64,000 nt of DNA from Caenorhabditis elegans. Taxonomy: Eukaryota; Nematoda; Chromadorea; Rhabditida; Rhabditidae. Position numbers and translations under genes: made by a program. Below, one piece after another: positions 32,953-42,779 of the stretch (position 1 is its first letter; the number at the start of each line of letters is the position of its first letter). The stretch spans positions 13,950,001 to 14,014,000 of the forward strand of contig NC_003279.8 of NCBI RefSeq assembly GCF_000002985.6, read 5' to 3'. Below the pieces are notes generated by a model. That model was given only the letters and a program-made list of their open reading frames with translations. It ran no database searches and was not told where the DNA came from.

Positions 32953-34191
32953 CATAAAATCTGAAAACCGCAACGGAAACGCGTCCGACAACACAAAACG
33001 GTGCCGAAATCTACAAAAAAGTAGGTTTTTTCTGATTTTCTCAAAAAATCCTCAAATTTTTTTCGTAAAAATGAGCCACAATCTTGAACAGATTGCTAGC
33101 TTTCAGAAAATATACCGCTTTAACGGTTTGATACACTAAAAAATATCGAAAAGTCGATAATTGTTAAAATTTGCACTAAAAAAATGAAAATTTTTCCGTA
33201 ATTATTTTTTTCTTAAAATTTTTTGAATGAAATGTGTTTCATTAGCTTTGTCTAAATTTTTCGATTCTAAAAACACCTGATATCAGTTGCTCAATAGGTC
33301 GGAACTATTTTTTAAATAGCTCCAATGTCAGCAAAAAGAAAAGCGTGGAGTTCCAACGCGGCACGTTTAAATTCGAAACGGAAAAGTATGGAAATTCCGG
33401 AGGAATTATTTCCCTCGACGGTAATTTGATTTTCTAGCAAATTTTGATAAAATTTATATTTTTCAGAGTACTTCTTCAAAATCGGAACCCAGGGTTCCTC
33501 TTCGATGCGACTCCACTTTGGATAATTGTGAAGATGATAAAGAAAGAGAAAAAAAAGGCAATCTGGAACGAAATCTGAATATTTACACTCACGTGGATCG
33601 CGCACATTTGAAATGGATTCTGAAATGCGTTCTTTTCTCAAGGTAGTTCGTGACTCAATATTATCATGCAACTGTTATAATTTTTCAGAACTCTACCCAA
33701 CACGAGATTCCAGAATCAGAAGGCTCCTCATTGCAGTTAAATCCGACTCTTCATGTTTCGTCTGAACCAGGATATGACGTTCCCGAAGATTCAATTTTTA
33801 TGATACGGAAAAGGATCGAAGAGCGTGAAGAGGAAAAACGGGATATAGCTGATTCATTAAAAATGCGAGACGAGTTTATTGAAGTTTTTCCGGCGAGTTT
33901 TCATCGATACAAGACGAAAATAGAATTTTATCAAATAATGAAGTAAATCTTCGAAAGAAAATAGATTGCAAAATTGGCGAACTCAATGAAACTCTCGTCA
34001 TTTCGAAAAAGTGCGATAATCGACTTCAAAAAGAGATGAAGAAAACTTTAAAAGTAATGGAGGAAGTCGAATCGTTGTCGGAAAATGTTTCCCGGAGGGC
34101 GATTGTCAATGGAGCGCGAAAAATGCAACGAGCTTGGCCAGAACCCCGTGACCTTTCCCGAATTGTGACCCCCATGCCAAGAGGAGGCTGA
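32953..34191 (+). pseudogene. coiled-coil protein gene with two apparent frameshifts
   Basis: Exons 32953-33020, 33320-33420, 33467-33642 and 33689-34191 have good splice sites. It begins with basic segments (MSAKRKAWSSNAARLNSKRK), then an acidic part, then charged helices (IRKRIEEREEEKRDIADSL and LQKEMKKTLKVMEEVE). In exon 3 the frame changes at a run of eight A (about 33,549-33,556): DDKEREKK, then in another frame SEYLHSRGSRTFEMDSEM, which alone is in phase with exon 4. In exon 4 it changes again near 33,935, between KTKIEF and NNEVNLRKKIDCKIG, running to MPRGG-stop. The rest is too coherent to be random, so it is either recently dead or carries sequencing indels. Family not recognised; a nuclear or chromatin structural role is possible but unsupported. 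Confidence 0.55.
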
Positions 34192-34307
34192 CCCATCCAG
34201 GCTGCCTATCCTTCTCTCCCACCCCACCTGCCTCCTGCCAAGTCATTAGTCTTGTTCGCTTGTATTCCATTCATTTGATACATAGTGTCTTCTCTTGAAA
34301 TTGCACA

Positions 34308-35148
34308 ATGTCGGATTTCGACTCAGGTATGGTTTTTATTTTTTCTACTAAACAAGTTTATCTATTATAGTAAGGTTCCTTATTTCTATTGTTTTACAGA
34401 AGAACGTCCCACATTCGATGGCTGGAGTTGTCGTCTTGGATTTATGCTGCTCACTTTTAATTTGCTAGTTATTACCGGAATCGCGACCGGTATCTCAAAT
34501 ATGATAAGAATCTGTGTGGACCCTCCCGAATGTAAAACTGGGGAAGTTTATGTGATAATAGCGTTGGTGATCATCTTCCTTGGTTTCATAGGGTTTTTAA
34601 TTGGTAGGCAATGCTGTTCAGATGCTTGTTTAAGATAAATGCATTTCAGGGTACAATTTTTACAACTGGACCAAGAAAATGTACCTCCCGCTCCTAACAC
34701 TTAATAGAGCCTCCATTGTTACTTTTGGATTCTTGCTTCTTATTTATCAAGCTATCGATTCCAATGTGTTCCTTCTTTACTTGTACTCCATCAGTTGGGG
34801 GCTCATAGCTGGTGGGTGTAGTAGTTCAAGTTCGAAACGTTATTTTCTGTTCTTTTTTTCAGCTTGCTACTTCAATTCCCTTTGCGCTCAGCTTGTTAGC
34901 TCTATAATCCCAGAGGAACGGCTCATAATCTTGAACGGGTATCTTTGTATTTTCTTCAGCGGCGCAGCAGGATTTGGGCTTGATAGTGAGGAATTTCAAT
35001 AGCTGATAATAATATAAATTGCCATTTGCAGGGTTCACCGTCAAGTTGGAATATGGAGGCTTCAAGCTAGGATCTTTCATTTTGTTGGGTCCCCTGGTGA
35101 TGTCTTATTTGATCACATATATTGTTAGTAAGAATGAACGGAAAGAAG
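34308..35148 (+). CDS. multi-pass (about six-helix) membrane protein
   Basis: Exons 34308-34326, 34400-34603, 34650-34811, 34863-34985 and 35032-35148 join in frame to 208 residues from MSDFDSEERPTFDGWSC. Six hydrophobic helices are visible: LGFMLLTFNLLVITGIATGI; VYVIIALVIIFLGFIGFLIG; NRASIVTFGFLLLIYQAI; VFLLYLYSISWGLIAACYF; LNGYLCIFFSGAAGFGL; and LGSFILLGPLVMSYLITYIV. It ends with a charged SKNERKEG tail. No signal peptide; the first helix probably anchors. It shows no family motif I know. Importantly, no stop codon follows the last exon's strong donor (AAG|GTATGT): the next good acceptor is that of ZYG-11-like copy 1, in the same phase. If unspliced, the frame instead ends at a stop at about 35,349. 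Confidence 0.72.
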
Positions 35149-35263
35149 GTATGTTTTTAGAACTAGGTAGTCCGGGTGTAGATCTTCTTGTCAAGGTGAA
35201 GCTGATAAATAGGACCCAGACTCAAAAGCAGAGGTCAACTAATAGAAAGCAAAATTTTTCTAG

Positions 35264-38200
35264 GACACCTGACCCATTGCAACTCAGCTTACCGTCTCCC
35301 CCACAAATTGACAAACTCCCTAGCAAACATTGCTGCTGCTCAAATTGCTAGACACATTGAAGATGGTATGCAATTTCCCTATTCAACTTTTCATTCATCT
35401 TTTCCAGGCCATTACAAAGATCCTAATATTTTCCAAGAACTGGACACTAAATCTCATGAAGCAATTTTCTCAAAGCTCTTGTTACTGAACCCCAAAGCTT
35501 ACAAGTTTATAGCAAAAGCAACCCAAATTCAAGAGTCAGTGGTGATTGGGAAAAGAGTTCATGCTCAACATTATTGTAGGTTTTCAAAAGTTTTTTTTTA
35601 CACGTTACACGTTAAAACATATTTACTTCAGATGCAAGGAATATAGACATTATGACCTCCTTGACCAGTGTGTTATATGGTAAGTCTTTGGCGAAGATTC
35701 ATAGTTTGGACATTGGAGAATGCCGGTCGCAGTTGACACCAGGATGGGTTAGACTGGTAGAAAACTCTTTCAGTTAAAAAGCGCAATTTTTATGTTCAGA
35801 TTGGCACCATGCTTCCTTCTCTTCAATCTCTAGACATTAGCAACAAACCACTGAGCAAAGAGGACTTTTCCCAGCTCTGCAATTTCTTCCAAAATCTTCA
35901 AAAACTGAATATCAGCGACACTTGTGTCAAGAAGCTTCAAGGAATTTCCAAGTTGAAAAACCTAAAAGTTCTTTCGATGAGAAACTTGCAATTCCGAACC
36001 GCCACTGATATGCTGGACTTGTTCAAGTTGAAAGGCTTAGTCGCTTTGGATGTTTCTAGAGACATGTAAGTGCTATAGATTTTCAAAATTGCCTATTCAA
36101 GCCGTCTGCTTTCAGTGCTAAAGCGAATATAAAAACCATCCGGCAATTTGTGGAGTGTGGAAATGTTCTACCGAGCCTGACATTCCTAGATGCCTCCGGA
36201 ACAGATATCAATCAGGATTTGCTTGACTCCCTAGAATATCAACCCAACCTACAGAAAATTCTCGCAATTGGTATTCAAATCATAGAGGTGTTAACACTTT
36301 TTCATACGTTTGCTTTTCAGACACCGATCTCCAGGACTCTAATACTCCCAAAGTTTTGAATTTTGCAACTCTAGAGACAACCCTGAAAGCGCTTGCTCAT
36401 TATACAAATCTAAAAAATTCCGCAGCTACGAGAAGGTGTCTAGCGAGTATTAAATCACAATTTAAAAAAAATCATGATGATGGGGAGCGATATGACGTGG
36501 TCAACTGCCTAAAGCATGTGATAGAGGCTATTGAGACTTTTAGCCCCGATGGTTCGTTGGATGTTAATACGATGTGGAGTGGTCACACTTATATACAGGG
36601 AGTAATGTGTTTAACGGAAATTTCAATGTAAGTGTTTTTACTTCCAGACATCTGTCCAGACTGCACTGTGGATCTGGTAGTCTGCTACAGCATTCGGTGT
36701 TCCCACTAGGCTCTAGGCCACTTCCAAGCCGGGGACTGTGACCGATAATGGCACGTAGTGTCACACTGTCCCGGGACAGTGGGATCCCATAACGGTATGA
36801 TCGACAATAAATGCGGGAATCGAGACGCAGATTTCTCAACCAGTGTCGCACGGTGAACAGCGTAAACAGCGTGCCGACGTCACACTTTTCTGAGCGAAAA
36901 ATTCCCGCATTTTTCGTAGAGCATACCGTTATGGGACAGTCTGACACGACGTGTGAAACCATGATTTTATTCGAAATTTCTGAGATTTTCTAATCCAGTT
37001 TTGGGCTACTGTAACCTCAAAAACCTTTTTCATCGATTTTCAGCATTTTCAACCGAAAAATCGAAATTTTTAATACGACTGTAGCCTCAAAATTTCGACT
37101 ACAGCACGTGGTGTCAAAGTGTTTTGGTTTAATCTCCGAGAAATGCGGGAGAAGAGACGCAGACTTTTCAACCGATTTTGCATGGTTAAGAATGTGCTGA
37201 CGTCACATTTTCCTGGGGGAAAAATTCCCGCATTTTTTGTAGATCAAACCGCAATGAGACAGGCTGACATCACGTGTAATGGTTGAATCTAGCACGTGGT
37301 GCCAGGCTGTCCCATTACGGTTTGATCTACAAAAAATGCGGGATTGTTTCGCTCTACATATTGTGACGTCAGCACGTTCTTTTCCAAGAAAAATCAGTTG
37401 AGATCTGTACGTCTTTTCTCCCGCATTTTTGTAGATCTACGTAGATGAAGCCGAAACAAGACACTCTGACACTACGTGGCAGCACTCGTGGCTACCAGTA
37501 TATTATCTTTCTTAAATTTCAGAAACAAATCCCATCTATTCCATCAAATCGATGCTAAATTAGTACTTGAAATGCTCCTGGTAGCATCCGAACGGCTAAC
37601 AATTCTCAAGTCGTCGCTCTCACAGCATCCTTGCCAAGAAGTATGGGAGGCCATTGAAAACCTAGTTGAACAAGAATTCGATTGGCTCGACTACGATCGC
37701 ATCGGAAAGATTTCAATGCGTTTCGCCTTCAAAGTCGGTCTACGATCTGATTGGTTCGAACATCAAGCAATGCCTGTCGTTGATATGTGCACAGAGCGCT
37801 CGCCAAGTCAGGATTTCAGGGATTTCCCAGCGCGGCTACACACTAAATATGTGATTGATTTGAGGAAGCAGGCAATCGCCGAACGAAATACAAGAGAATG
37901 TATGTCGCTTCTTAAAATTTTGCACTCAACGACTTTGGACAGCAAATTGGAATGTGAGGATATACTTGAGTGCAAGAGATTTTGCAAACTAGTGTGGTGT
38001 TTGGAGAATGGCGAATCGGATGAGCTTCAGCTAGGAGTACTACGAGTCATAAGAAATATTATTGTGGTGCACAAGTCGTCGAATTTCACGGAGCGTTTTA
38101 CAAATGTGGAGTACACCGTTTTTCAGTAAGTTTAACATGTTTCCACATATTAAAGGTGGAGTAGCTCCAGTGGAGAAATTGCTTTAAAACACGCCTATGG

Positions 38201-39588
38201 TACCACAATGACCAAATATCATAGTAAAAAAATTCAAAAATTTTTCTAAATTTTATATGATTTTTTGAAAATTGAAAAAATCTCAGTTTGCGTCGAACTC
38301 ATTTGAACCTCCCGCCAAGTGATTTTATCAATGGAGCGCGCTTGCTCATTTTCATTTTTATTTATTGTTTTTTTTACGAGAAAAATGTGAAATATCGATT
38401 AAAAATCAACATTGAAGCGTAAAAAGAAAGAAATAACACATTTTAAACAATGTGGACCCTAAAATATTTTAATTCAGATATTTACGCCTTTAATGTTGAT
38501 TTTTAATCGATATTTCGCATTTTTCTCGACTTTTTCGTCAAATTTCCGGTAAAAATACACTGAAAACATGAAAAATCGGTGGAAAATAAGAAAAAAAAAC
38601 AATAAATAAAAATGATAATAAGCAAGCGCGCTCCATTGATAAAATTACTTGGCGGGAGGTTCAAATGAGTTCGACGCAAACTGAGATTCTATTTTCAAAA
38701 AATCATATAAAATTTAGAAAAATTTTTTGAATTTTTTTACTATGGTACACTCAAAATAAGAAAACTGCGTGGCGTGTACTGCAGAAAACCTCAAATTTAG
38801 GCCCCGCCTTTTTCTCGTCCACTCACGGAGAAAAGGCAAAAATCCGGGGACCAACCAATATCAGGCCGCCGACATCCTACGGGTTCCGCGCGTCGCTATG
38901 TTTAACTCACAGCGGGCGGAGACAGCTCGCCACGCCCACATCGAGTTAAACGCAGCGGCGCGCGGAACCCGTAGGATGTCGGCGGCCTGATATTGGTTGG
39001 TCCCAGAATTTTTGCCTTTTCTCCGTGAGTGGACGAGAAAAAGGCGGGGCCTAAATTTGAGGTTTTCTGCAGTACACGCCACGCAGTTTTTTATTTTGAG
39101 TGTATTTGGTCATTGTGGTACCATAGGCGTGTTTTAAAGCAATTTCCCCACTGGCGCTACTCCACCTTTAACAACGTAATTATCTTTCTAGGCAACTCCT
39201 CATTGACTGGACGTCTAACAAAGCTTATAATATCTTCACAATCATTGCTCTCCGCATTTTCTTAACGGAAAAAGACTGGACTCCCTGCGAGTTCGCCGAT
39301 GAGGCCAACGATCTTCTCATCGATAGATTCCAATTCTTCCAACCGACCGAGATCACCGAAGACCTTGAAATCTACATGGGAACCGTCGAGAAAGTGCTCA
39401 AAAATTCGAAGCTTGATGGACCAGTCCTCTGGGCGCTGCTGACACTTCAGATCTTAGCAGGGAGGAGTAAGGAGAATGTGTGGACTATCAGAGGACAGCC
39501 GGAAATGCTAAAGTTTATTGGAAATCCGAGAGTTGCGTCCGAAGCCGTGAGAAATGCCACCGAATCATTGTTGGAGTTAATAAATTGA
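35264..39588 (+). CDS. ZYG-11/ZER-1-like CUL-2 substrate receptor, paralog 1 (no ATG of its own)
   Basis: Exons 35264-35365, 35408-35575, 35632-35756, 35800-36065, 36116-36270, 36321-36627, 37523-38125 and 39192-39588, all in phase, TGA stop. A BC-box-like SLANIAAAQI opens the family region. LRR strands follow (IHSLDIGECRSQL; LQSLDISNKPLS; LQKLNISDTCVKKLQGISKL; LVALDVSRD; LTFLDASGTDI), then an ARM-like helical part ending VLWALLTLQILA. ZYG-11-type proteins present substrates to CUL-2/Elongin. Where paralogs 2 and 4 have ATG this copy has TTG (35308). Exon 2 is 168 bases against 264 in the others, an in-frame 32-residue loss. The first exon's phase and acceptor fit the upstream membrane-protein gene, so a 915-residue fusion is possible. 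Introns host MITEs and a nested transposon. Confidence 0.8.
36750..36955. mobile_element. fold-back MITE, GTCCCATTACGG family, copy 3
   Basis: GGCACGTAGTGTCACACTGT...CCCATAACGGTATGATCGAC faces TAGAGCATACCGTTATGGGA...GACACGACGTG. Located in the copy-1 intron after the LRR block. The left end carries an extra CCCGGGACAGTGGGA. Confidence 0.8.
37103..37280. mobile_element. fold-back MITE, GTCCCATTACGG family, copy 4
   Basis: AGCACGTGGTGTCAAAGTGT with AATGCGGGAGAAGAGACGCA faces CCCGCATTTTTTGTAGATCA...CTGACATCACGTG. Same intron as copy 3. Confidence 0.8.
37290..37482. mobile_element. fold-back MITE, GTCCCATTACGG family, copy 5
   Basis: AGCACGTGGTGCCAGGCTGT then CCCATTACGGTTTGATCTAC faces CGCATTTTTGTAGATCTACG...CTGACACTACGTGG. 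Third copy in one intron, 200-bp spacing, all in the same orientation of the G-rich end. Confidence 0.85.
38152..39169. mobile_element. TA-flanked AAGGTGGAGTAG-family transposon in intron of ZYG-like copy 1
   Basis: Outer ends AAAGGTGGAGTAGCTCCAGT and CTGGCGCTACTCCACCTTT, with long imperfect inverted arms (AACACGCCTATGGTACCAC / GTGGTACCATAGGCGTGTT). The flanks give a TA duplication. Related elements lie at 44,964 and 46,415. Another transposon (38,748-39,102) is inserted in it. Confidence 0.85.
38748..39102. mobile_element. 355-bp near-perfect palindromic transposon nested in the previous element
   Basis: Ends CACTCAAAATAAGAAAACTG and TTTTTATTTTGAGTG, TA on both sides (38,746-38,747 and 39,103-39,104). 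Arms of about 160 bases including GGCCGCCGACATCCTACGGG and its inverse. The GC-rich arms are nearly identical, so translations on both strands look alike; that is an effect of the palindrome. Confidence 0.92.
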
Positions 39589-40030
39589 TTTTTAACCGTT
39601 TTATTACATATCCATTGTTTTTGTTCAATGTTCACTTTTATTATAAAGCATCAACATTACGAAGAACCTATGTAGTTGGCACGTTTGAAATCATAAACGT
39701 ACGTACCATTGAACAATATGATGGCACATGACCCCCATCTCTCCGACACCGCCTGTTTCTTTTGTCATTCCATCATTAACCTACACTCCCCCCCCCCCCC
39801 GCGCATTTTTATTGTAAGGTCATCTATTGTTTTTCTCAACGTAACACACAAATTCTGCAGTATGCCGGATTTTAAAGGTATTTTTCTGCATTAAAAACTA
39901 TGAAAACTAAGACTTCAGCTTAGAAATTGTATAATCGCTAAACAAAATTTTCAACTACGAAAATGTGTAAAATTAGAAGGAGATGGTTTCATCTGTAGAC
40001 AAAAATTTTGGAAAACACCTGGTTTTGGAG
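39589..40030. other. spacer with C-tract
   Basis: The 3' UTR of ZYG-like copy 1 (AATAAA overlaps the end of the coding region near 39,580), then a run of 13 C at 39,788-39,800. No gene. Confidence 0.5.
39788..39800 (-). repeat. mononucleotide C13 (G13) tract
   Basis: Thirteen uninterrupted C. Long G-tracts in Caenorhabditis are G-quadruplex-forming and need the DOG-1/FANCJ helicase for stable replication. Two more tracts lie at 59,498 and 60,022. Confidence 0.95.
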
Positions 40031-40455
40031 TTACCGGCGAAAATCTGGAAAAAGGGTGTTTATTGAAACTTGGACTTGGCTCGTTTCAACTGACTGTTCC
40101 TCGCTTGTCTCTTTGAGTGTACCGGCCACGACTAGGGCATTTGCCATTCGGTTAGCAACAATCCGGCCAGTTCGCATGACGCCATCACCGCAGTCAACCG
40201 GAGCATTTGTAGTTTTAGTGGCCTTCAGTGATTTAATGCAGTTCCAGAGGACTTTTTGGTTCGTTTTCTGCTTAGCCTCCATCGCTTCGACCTTCTGTCT
40301 CCATTTGTCGCGCGAAGCTTCCTTTCTTAGACGATCGATTTCCAAAGTCAGCAGTTTGATTTCACGGTCCGTCGGATTTACTTTTTGTTTGCCGGTTCTC
40401 TTCGCTATTAGTTTCCTGATATCTTTGGATTCGCGGCCTCTTCGACTTTGGAAGG
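40031..40455 (-). mobile_element. LINE, inverted 5' segment (endonuclease-RT linker)
   Basis: On the minus strand this reads LEIDRLRKEASRDKWRQKVE, then KVLWNCIKSLKATKTTNAPV and RTGRIVANRMANALVVAGTL, the spacer that normally precedes the reverse transcriptase in a non-LTR ORF2. It directly abuts, head to head, the plus-strand RT part starting about 40,455. Inversion of the 5' piece within one insertion is the signature of twin priming. Confidence 0.72.
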
Positions 40456-42235
40456 CACCTTGCGGAATAGCCTTGGCATACTCCTTCCTGGCATCAATCT
40501 ACAACTTAGCCGTGGATCAGAACAGGCACCCGGATGCGTGGAAAGCTGCTCACGTCATTATGCTTCCGAAACCAGGCAAGGACCCATCGATCGCGGCCAA
40601 CTTTCGCCCGATCTCCCTGATATCACCACTGGCCAAGGTCCTGGAGAGGCTGATTCTGAAGAGAATCCAAGCTCACATTGAGTCCCCTCCACATCAGCAC
40701 GGTTTCAAGAAGATGCACTCGACGACGACGGCCATAACTGAGGCCATCAACACGATCACGGGTGGAATGAATGGTAAAAGGCCTGCAGAGAGATCCATCA
40801 TGGTATGCCTCGACCTGAAAGCTGCATTTGACACCGTCTGTCACAACAAATTGTTCGTGGAGCTCTCGGAAACAACGGCTGAACCAAAACTCATCCGCTG
40901 GATCATCGGCTACATCTACAAAAGAAGGATCAGGACGATCTACGACGGCCACTGGTCCCGTTGGAGGACTCTACGCGGAGGAGTGCCACAAGGTGCAGTA
41001 TCCAGCCCATCCTTGTTTTCATTCTACACTCGGAACACCCCCACTGGAAATGATGTTGAGATCATCCAATATGCTGATGACACGTCGACGATTGTACGCG
41101 ACAAATCTCTGCACAAAGCCGCAACAACAGCTCAAGCCCATCTGGTAATCCTAAAGGATTACTATGAGGAGCGGAAGCTGACGATCTCTGCAACCAAATC
41201 CACATGCACTGTTTTCACTGCCGACACGAAAGAATTCAAAGTGAACCCGGACCTACACTGGGGACAAGCCAGCATCCCGACCACTAACGAGACCAAACTA
41301 CTAGGAGTCCATCTTGACACCATGCTCTGCATGCGCGCTCACAGAGATGCACTCAGGAAGAAGCTGTCCAAACTCAACAACTTGATGAAAGCGCTCTCAG
41401 GAACAGATTGGGGTTGCTCAAAAGAGCTCCTACTGAAAACCTTCAACGCCATCGTCAAACCAGTCGCCACATACGCTTCCCCCGCCTGGGCTCAACTCGT
41501 TAGTGACAGCAGCTGGAACAAAATCGAAGTTCCTTATCGTGCCATTCTCCGTACCTGCAGTGGTCTCACCAGTGACTCTCCGATCAGCACATCTATGAGG
41601 AAACGGAGAGACTTCCTCTTCGCGAAGAAATTGAGCTCCGCAAGCAGCAATTTGCAATTGCAGCACTGAACACCCCCCGGCCACCCAACCAGAGACCTAA
41701 AAGCAAGAAGACCTCTTGAGAGGACGTCCAACAGGCCCAGAGAGCCGCCGCTAGACTATCCGAGCAGCACCACCAATGCCTGGACAAATCCCCGCTCAAC
41801 GACCAAGGCCATTCAGAAGTCCAATCACCGTACCTTCGTCAATAACTTCCTAAACAGCAAGAAGCCGAACAACGTACTTGGACGCCCCGCCCCCGCCATA
41901 AATGGAGAGGAAAGCTCCTTGCCGCGAGGAACAAGAGTGGAGCTGGCCAGAATCAGATGCGGTCACTCAACCATGGTCCCAAGTTATTTCGCGAGAATCA
42001 ACAACGACACGGTGCCAGCCTGCAAGAAATGTGGCGATGTCACAGGGAATGTGGAACACATGCTGAAATGTTCTATCCAACCCCCGCTCACTCCGTCTAA
42101 ACTGTGGACGGATCCAAAAAAGGTGGCAGAGGCACTAGGCCTCCCCACCAAAATCTTCGATCCAGGCGGATCTCAATGATCCAAGGACCTCCAAGGACCC
42201 CTCGTGGTGCTTTGCACCACTACTACTACTACTAA
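40456..42235 (+). mobile_element. LINE (non-LTR retrotransposon) reverse transcriptase and C-terminal zinc finger
   Basis: RT motifs in order: NFRPISLISPLAKVLERLIL, CLDLKAAFDTVCHNKL, GGVPQGAVSSPSLFSF, YADDTSTIV and TNETKLLGVHLDTM. After a frame change near 41,585 a second frame gives HIYEETERLPLREEIELRK, and further on ELARIRCGHSTMV with CKKCGDVTGNVEHMLKC, a C-x2-C-x8-H-x4-C finger. The 3' end is a TACTACTACTACTAA-type short repeat tail. The YADD core is intact but the frame breaks, the inverted 5' end and the missing endonuclease make it non-autonomous. Same family as the remnant at 5-6.3 kb. Confidence 0.88.
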
Positions 42236-42249
42236 TGCACCATAAATGG

Positions 42250-42560
42250 TTCGCGTCAGGGCTGTGCGGCAACCGGCAATCAAATTGACGGTTTCCGAAG
42301 TTTTCAGCGTTCGACAACTTCGGCAACTGCCAATATCAGTGCTAAAAATTTTTTAGCTAAGAAAAAACATTCAGAAAGCACTGTAAACGAAAATAAACGA
42401 CTATACTTTTCTCCAAAACGCTCTAAAATATAATTTCAATAAAAATATATATGTTTGACCAACGCCAACACTTTTAAACTTGGTTGCCGGTTGCCTCAAA
42501 AGTTGCCGAAAGTTTTAGGGTTCGGCAATTTCGGCTAGTGCCGGTTGGCAAAAATCTGGT
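42250..42560. repeat. CGGCAA-type palindromic element
   Basis: GGGCTGTGCGGCAACCGGCA...CAACTTCGGCAACTGCC faces GGTTGCCGGTTGCCTCAAAA...TCGGCTAGTGCCGGTTGGC. A diverged member of the family that is amplified in copy 3. Confidence 0.7.
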
Positions 42561-42569
42561 TTGCATCTC

Positions 42570-42700
42570 AGTCGATGCACCATGTCTAATAGACAGGACC
42601 GCAATGGTTCGCTCTTCTCCTTGTCTCCCCTTATTAATCTGACCTTTTCCTGCACCCCTATTCCACCATCTGTGTCTCTCTACCTCTTACAGTCTATTAA
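42570..42700 (+). promoter_or_regulatory. shared upstream module of ZYG-like copy 2
   Basis: CAGTCGATGCACCATGTCTA followed by a C/T-rich run (CTCTTCTCCTTGTCTCCCC ... TGTCTCTCTACCTCTTAC). Copies 3 and 4 have comparable pyrimidine-rich runs at the same distance upstream. A role as promoter or outron is inferred from conservation among paralogs. Confidence 0.45.
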
Positions 42701-42779
42701 TTTTTGTACTAGATAGTAACATTATTTTTTTGTTGCTGCTCGAGATTTTACTTTTTCCAGACGCTACCCGACTCAAAAA

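Noticed and set aside
38769-39082. Pair of near-identical 73-codon proteins on opposite strands
   Set aside because: They come from the two arms of a palindromic transposon, not from genes.
40008-40455. Plus-strand N-terminal 150 residues of a LINE frame
   Set aside because: The coherent LINE protein here is on the minus strand; the plus-strand reading is the shadow of the inverted segment.
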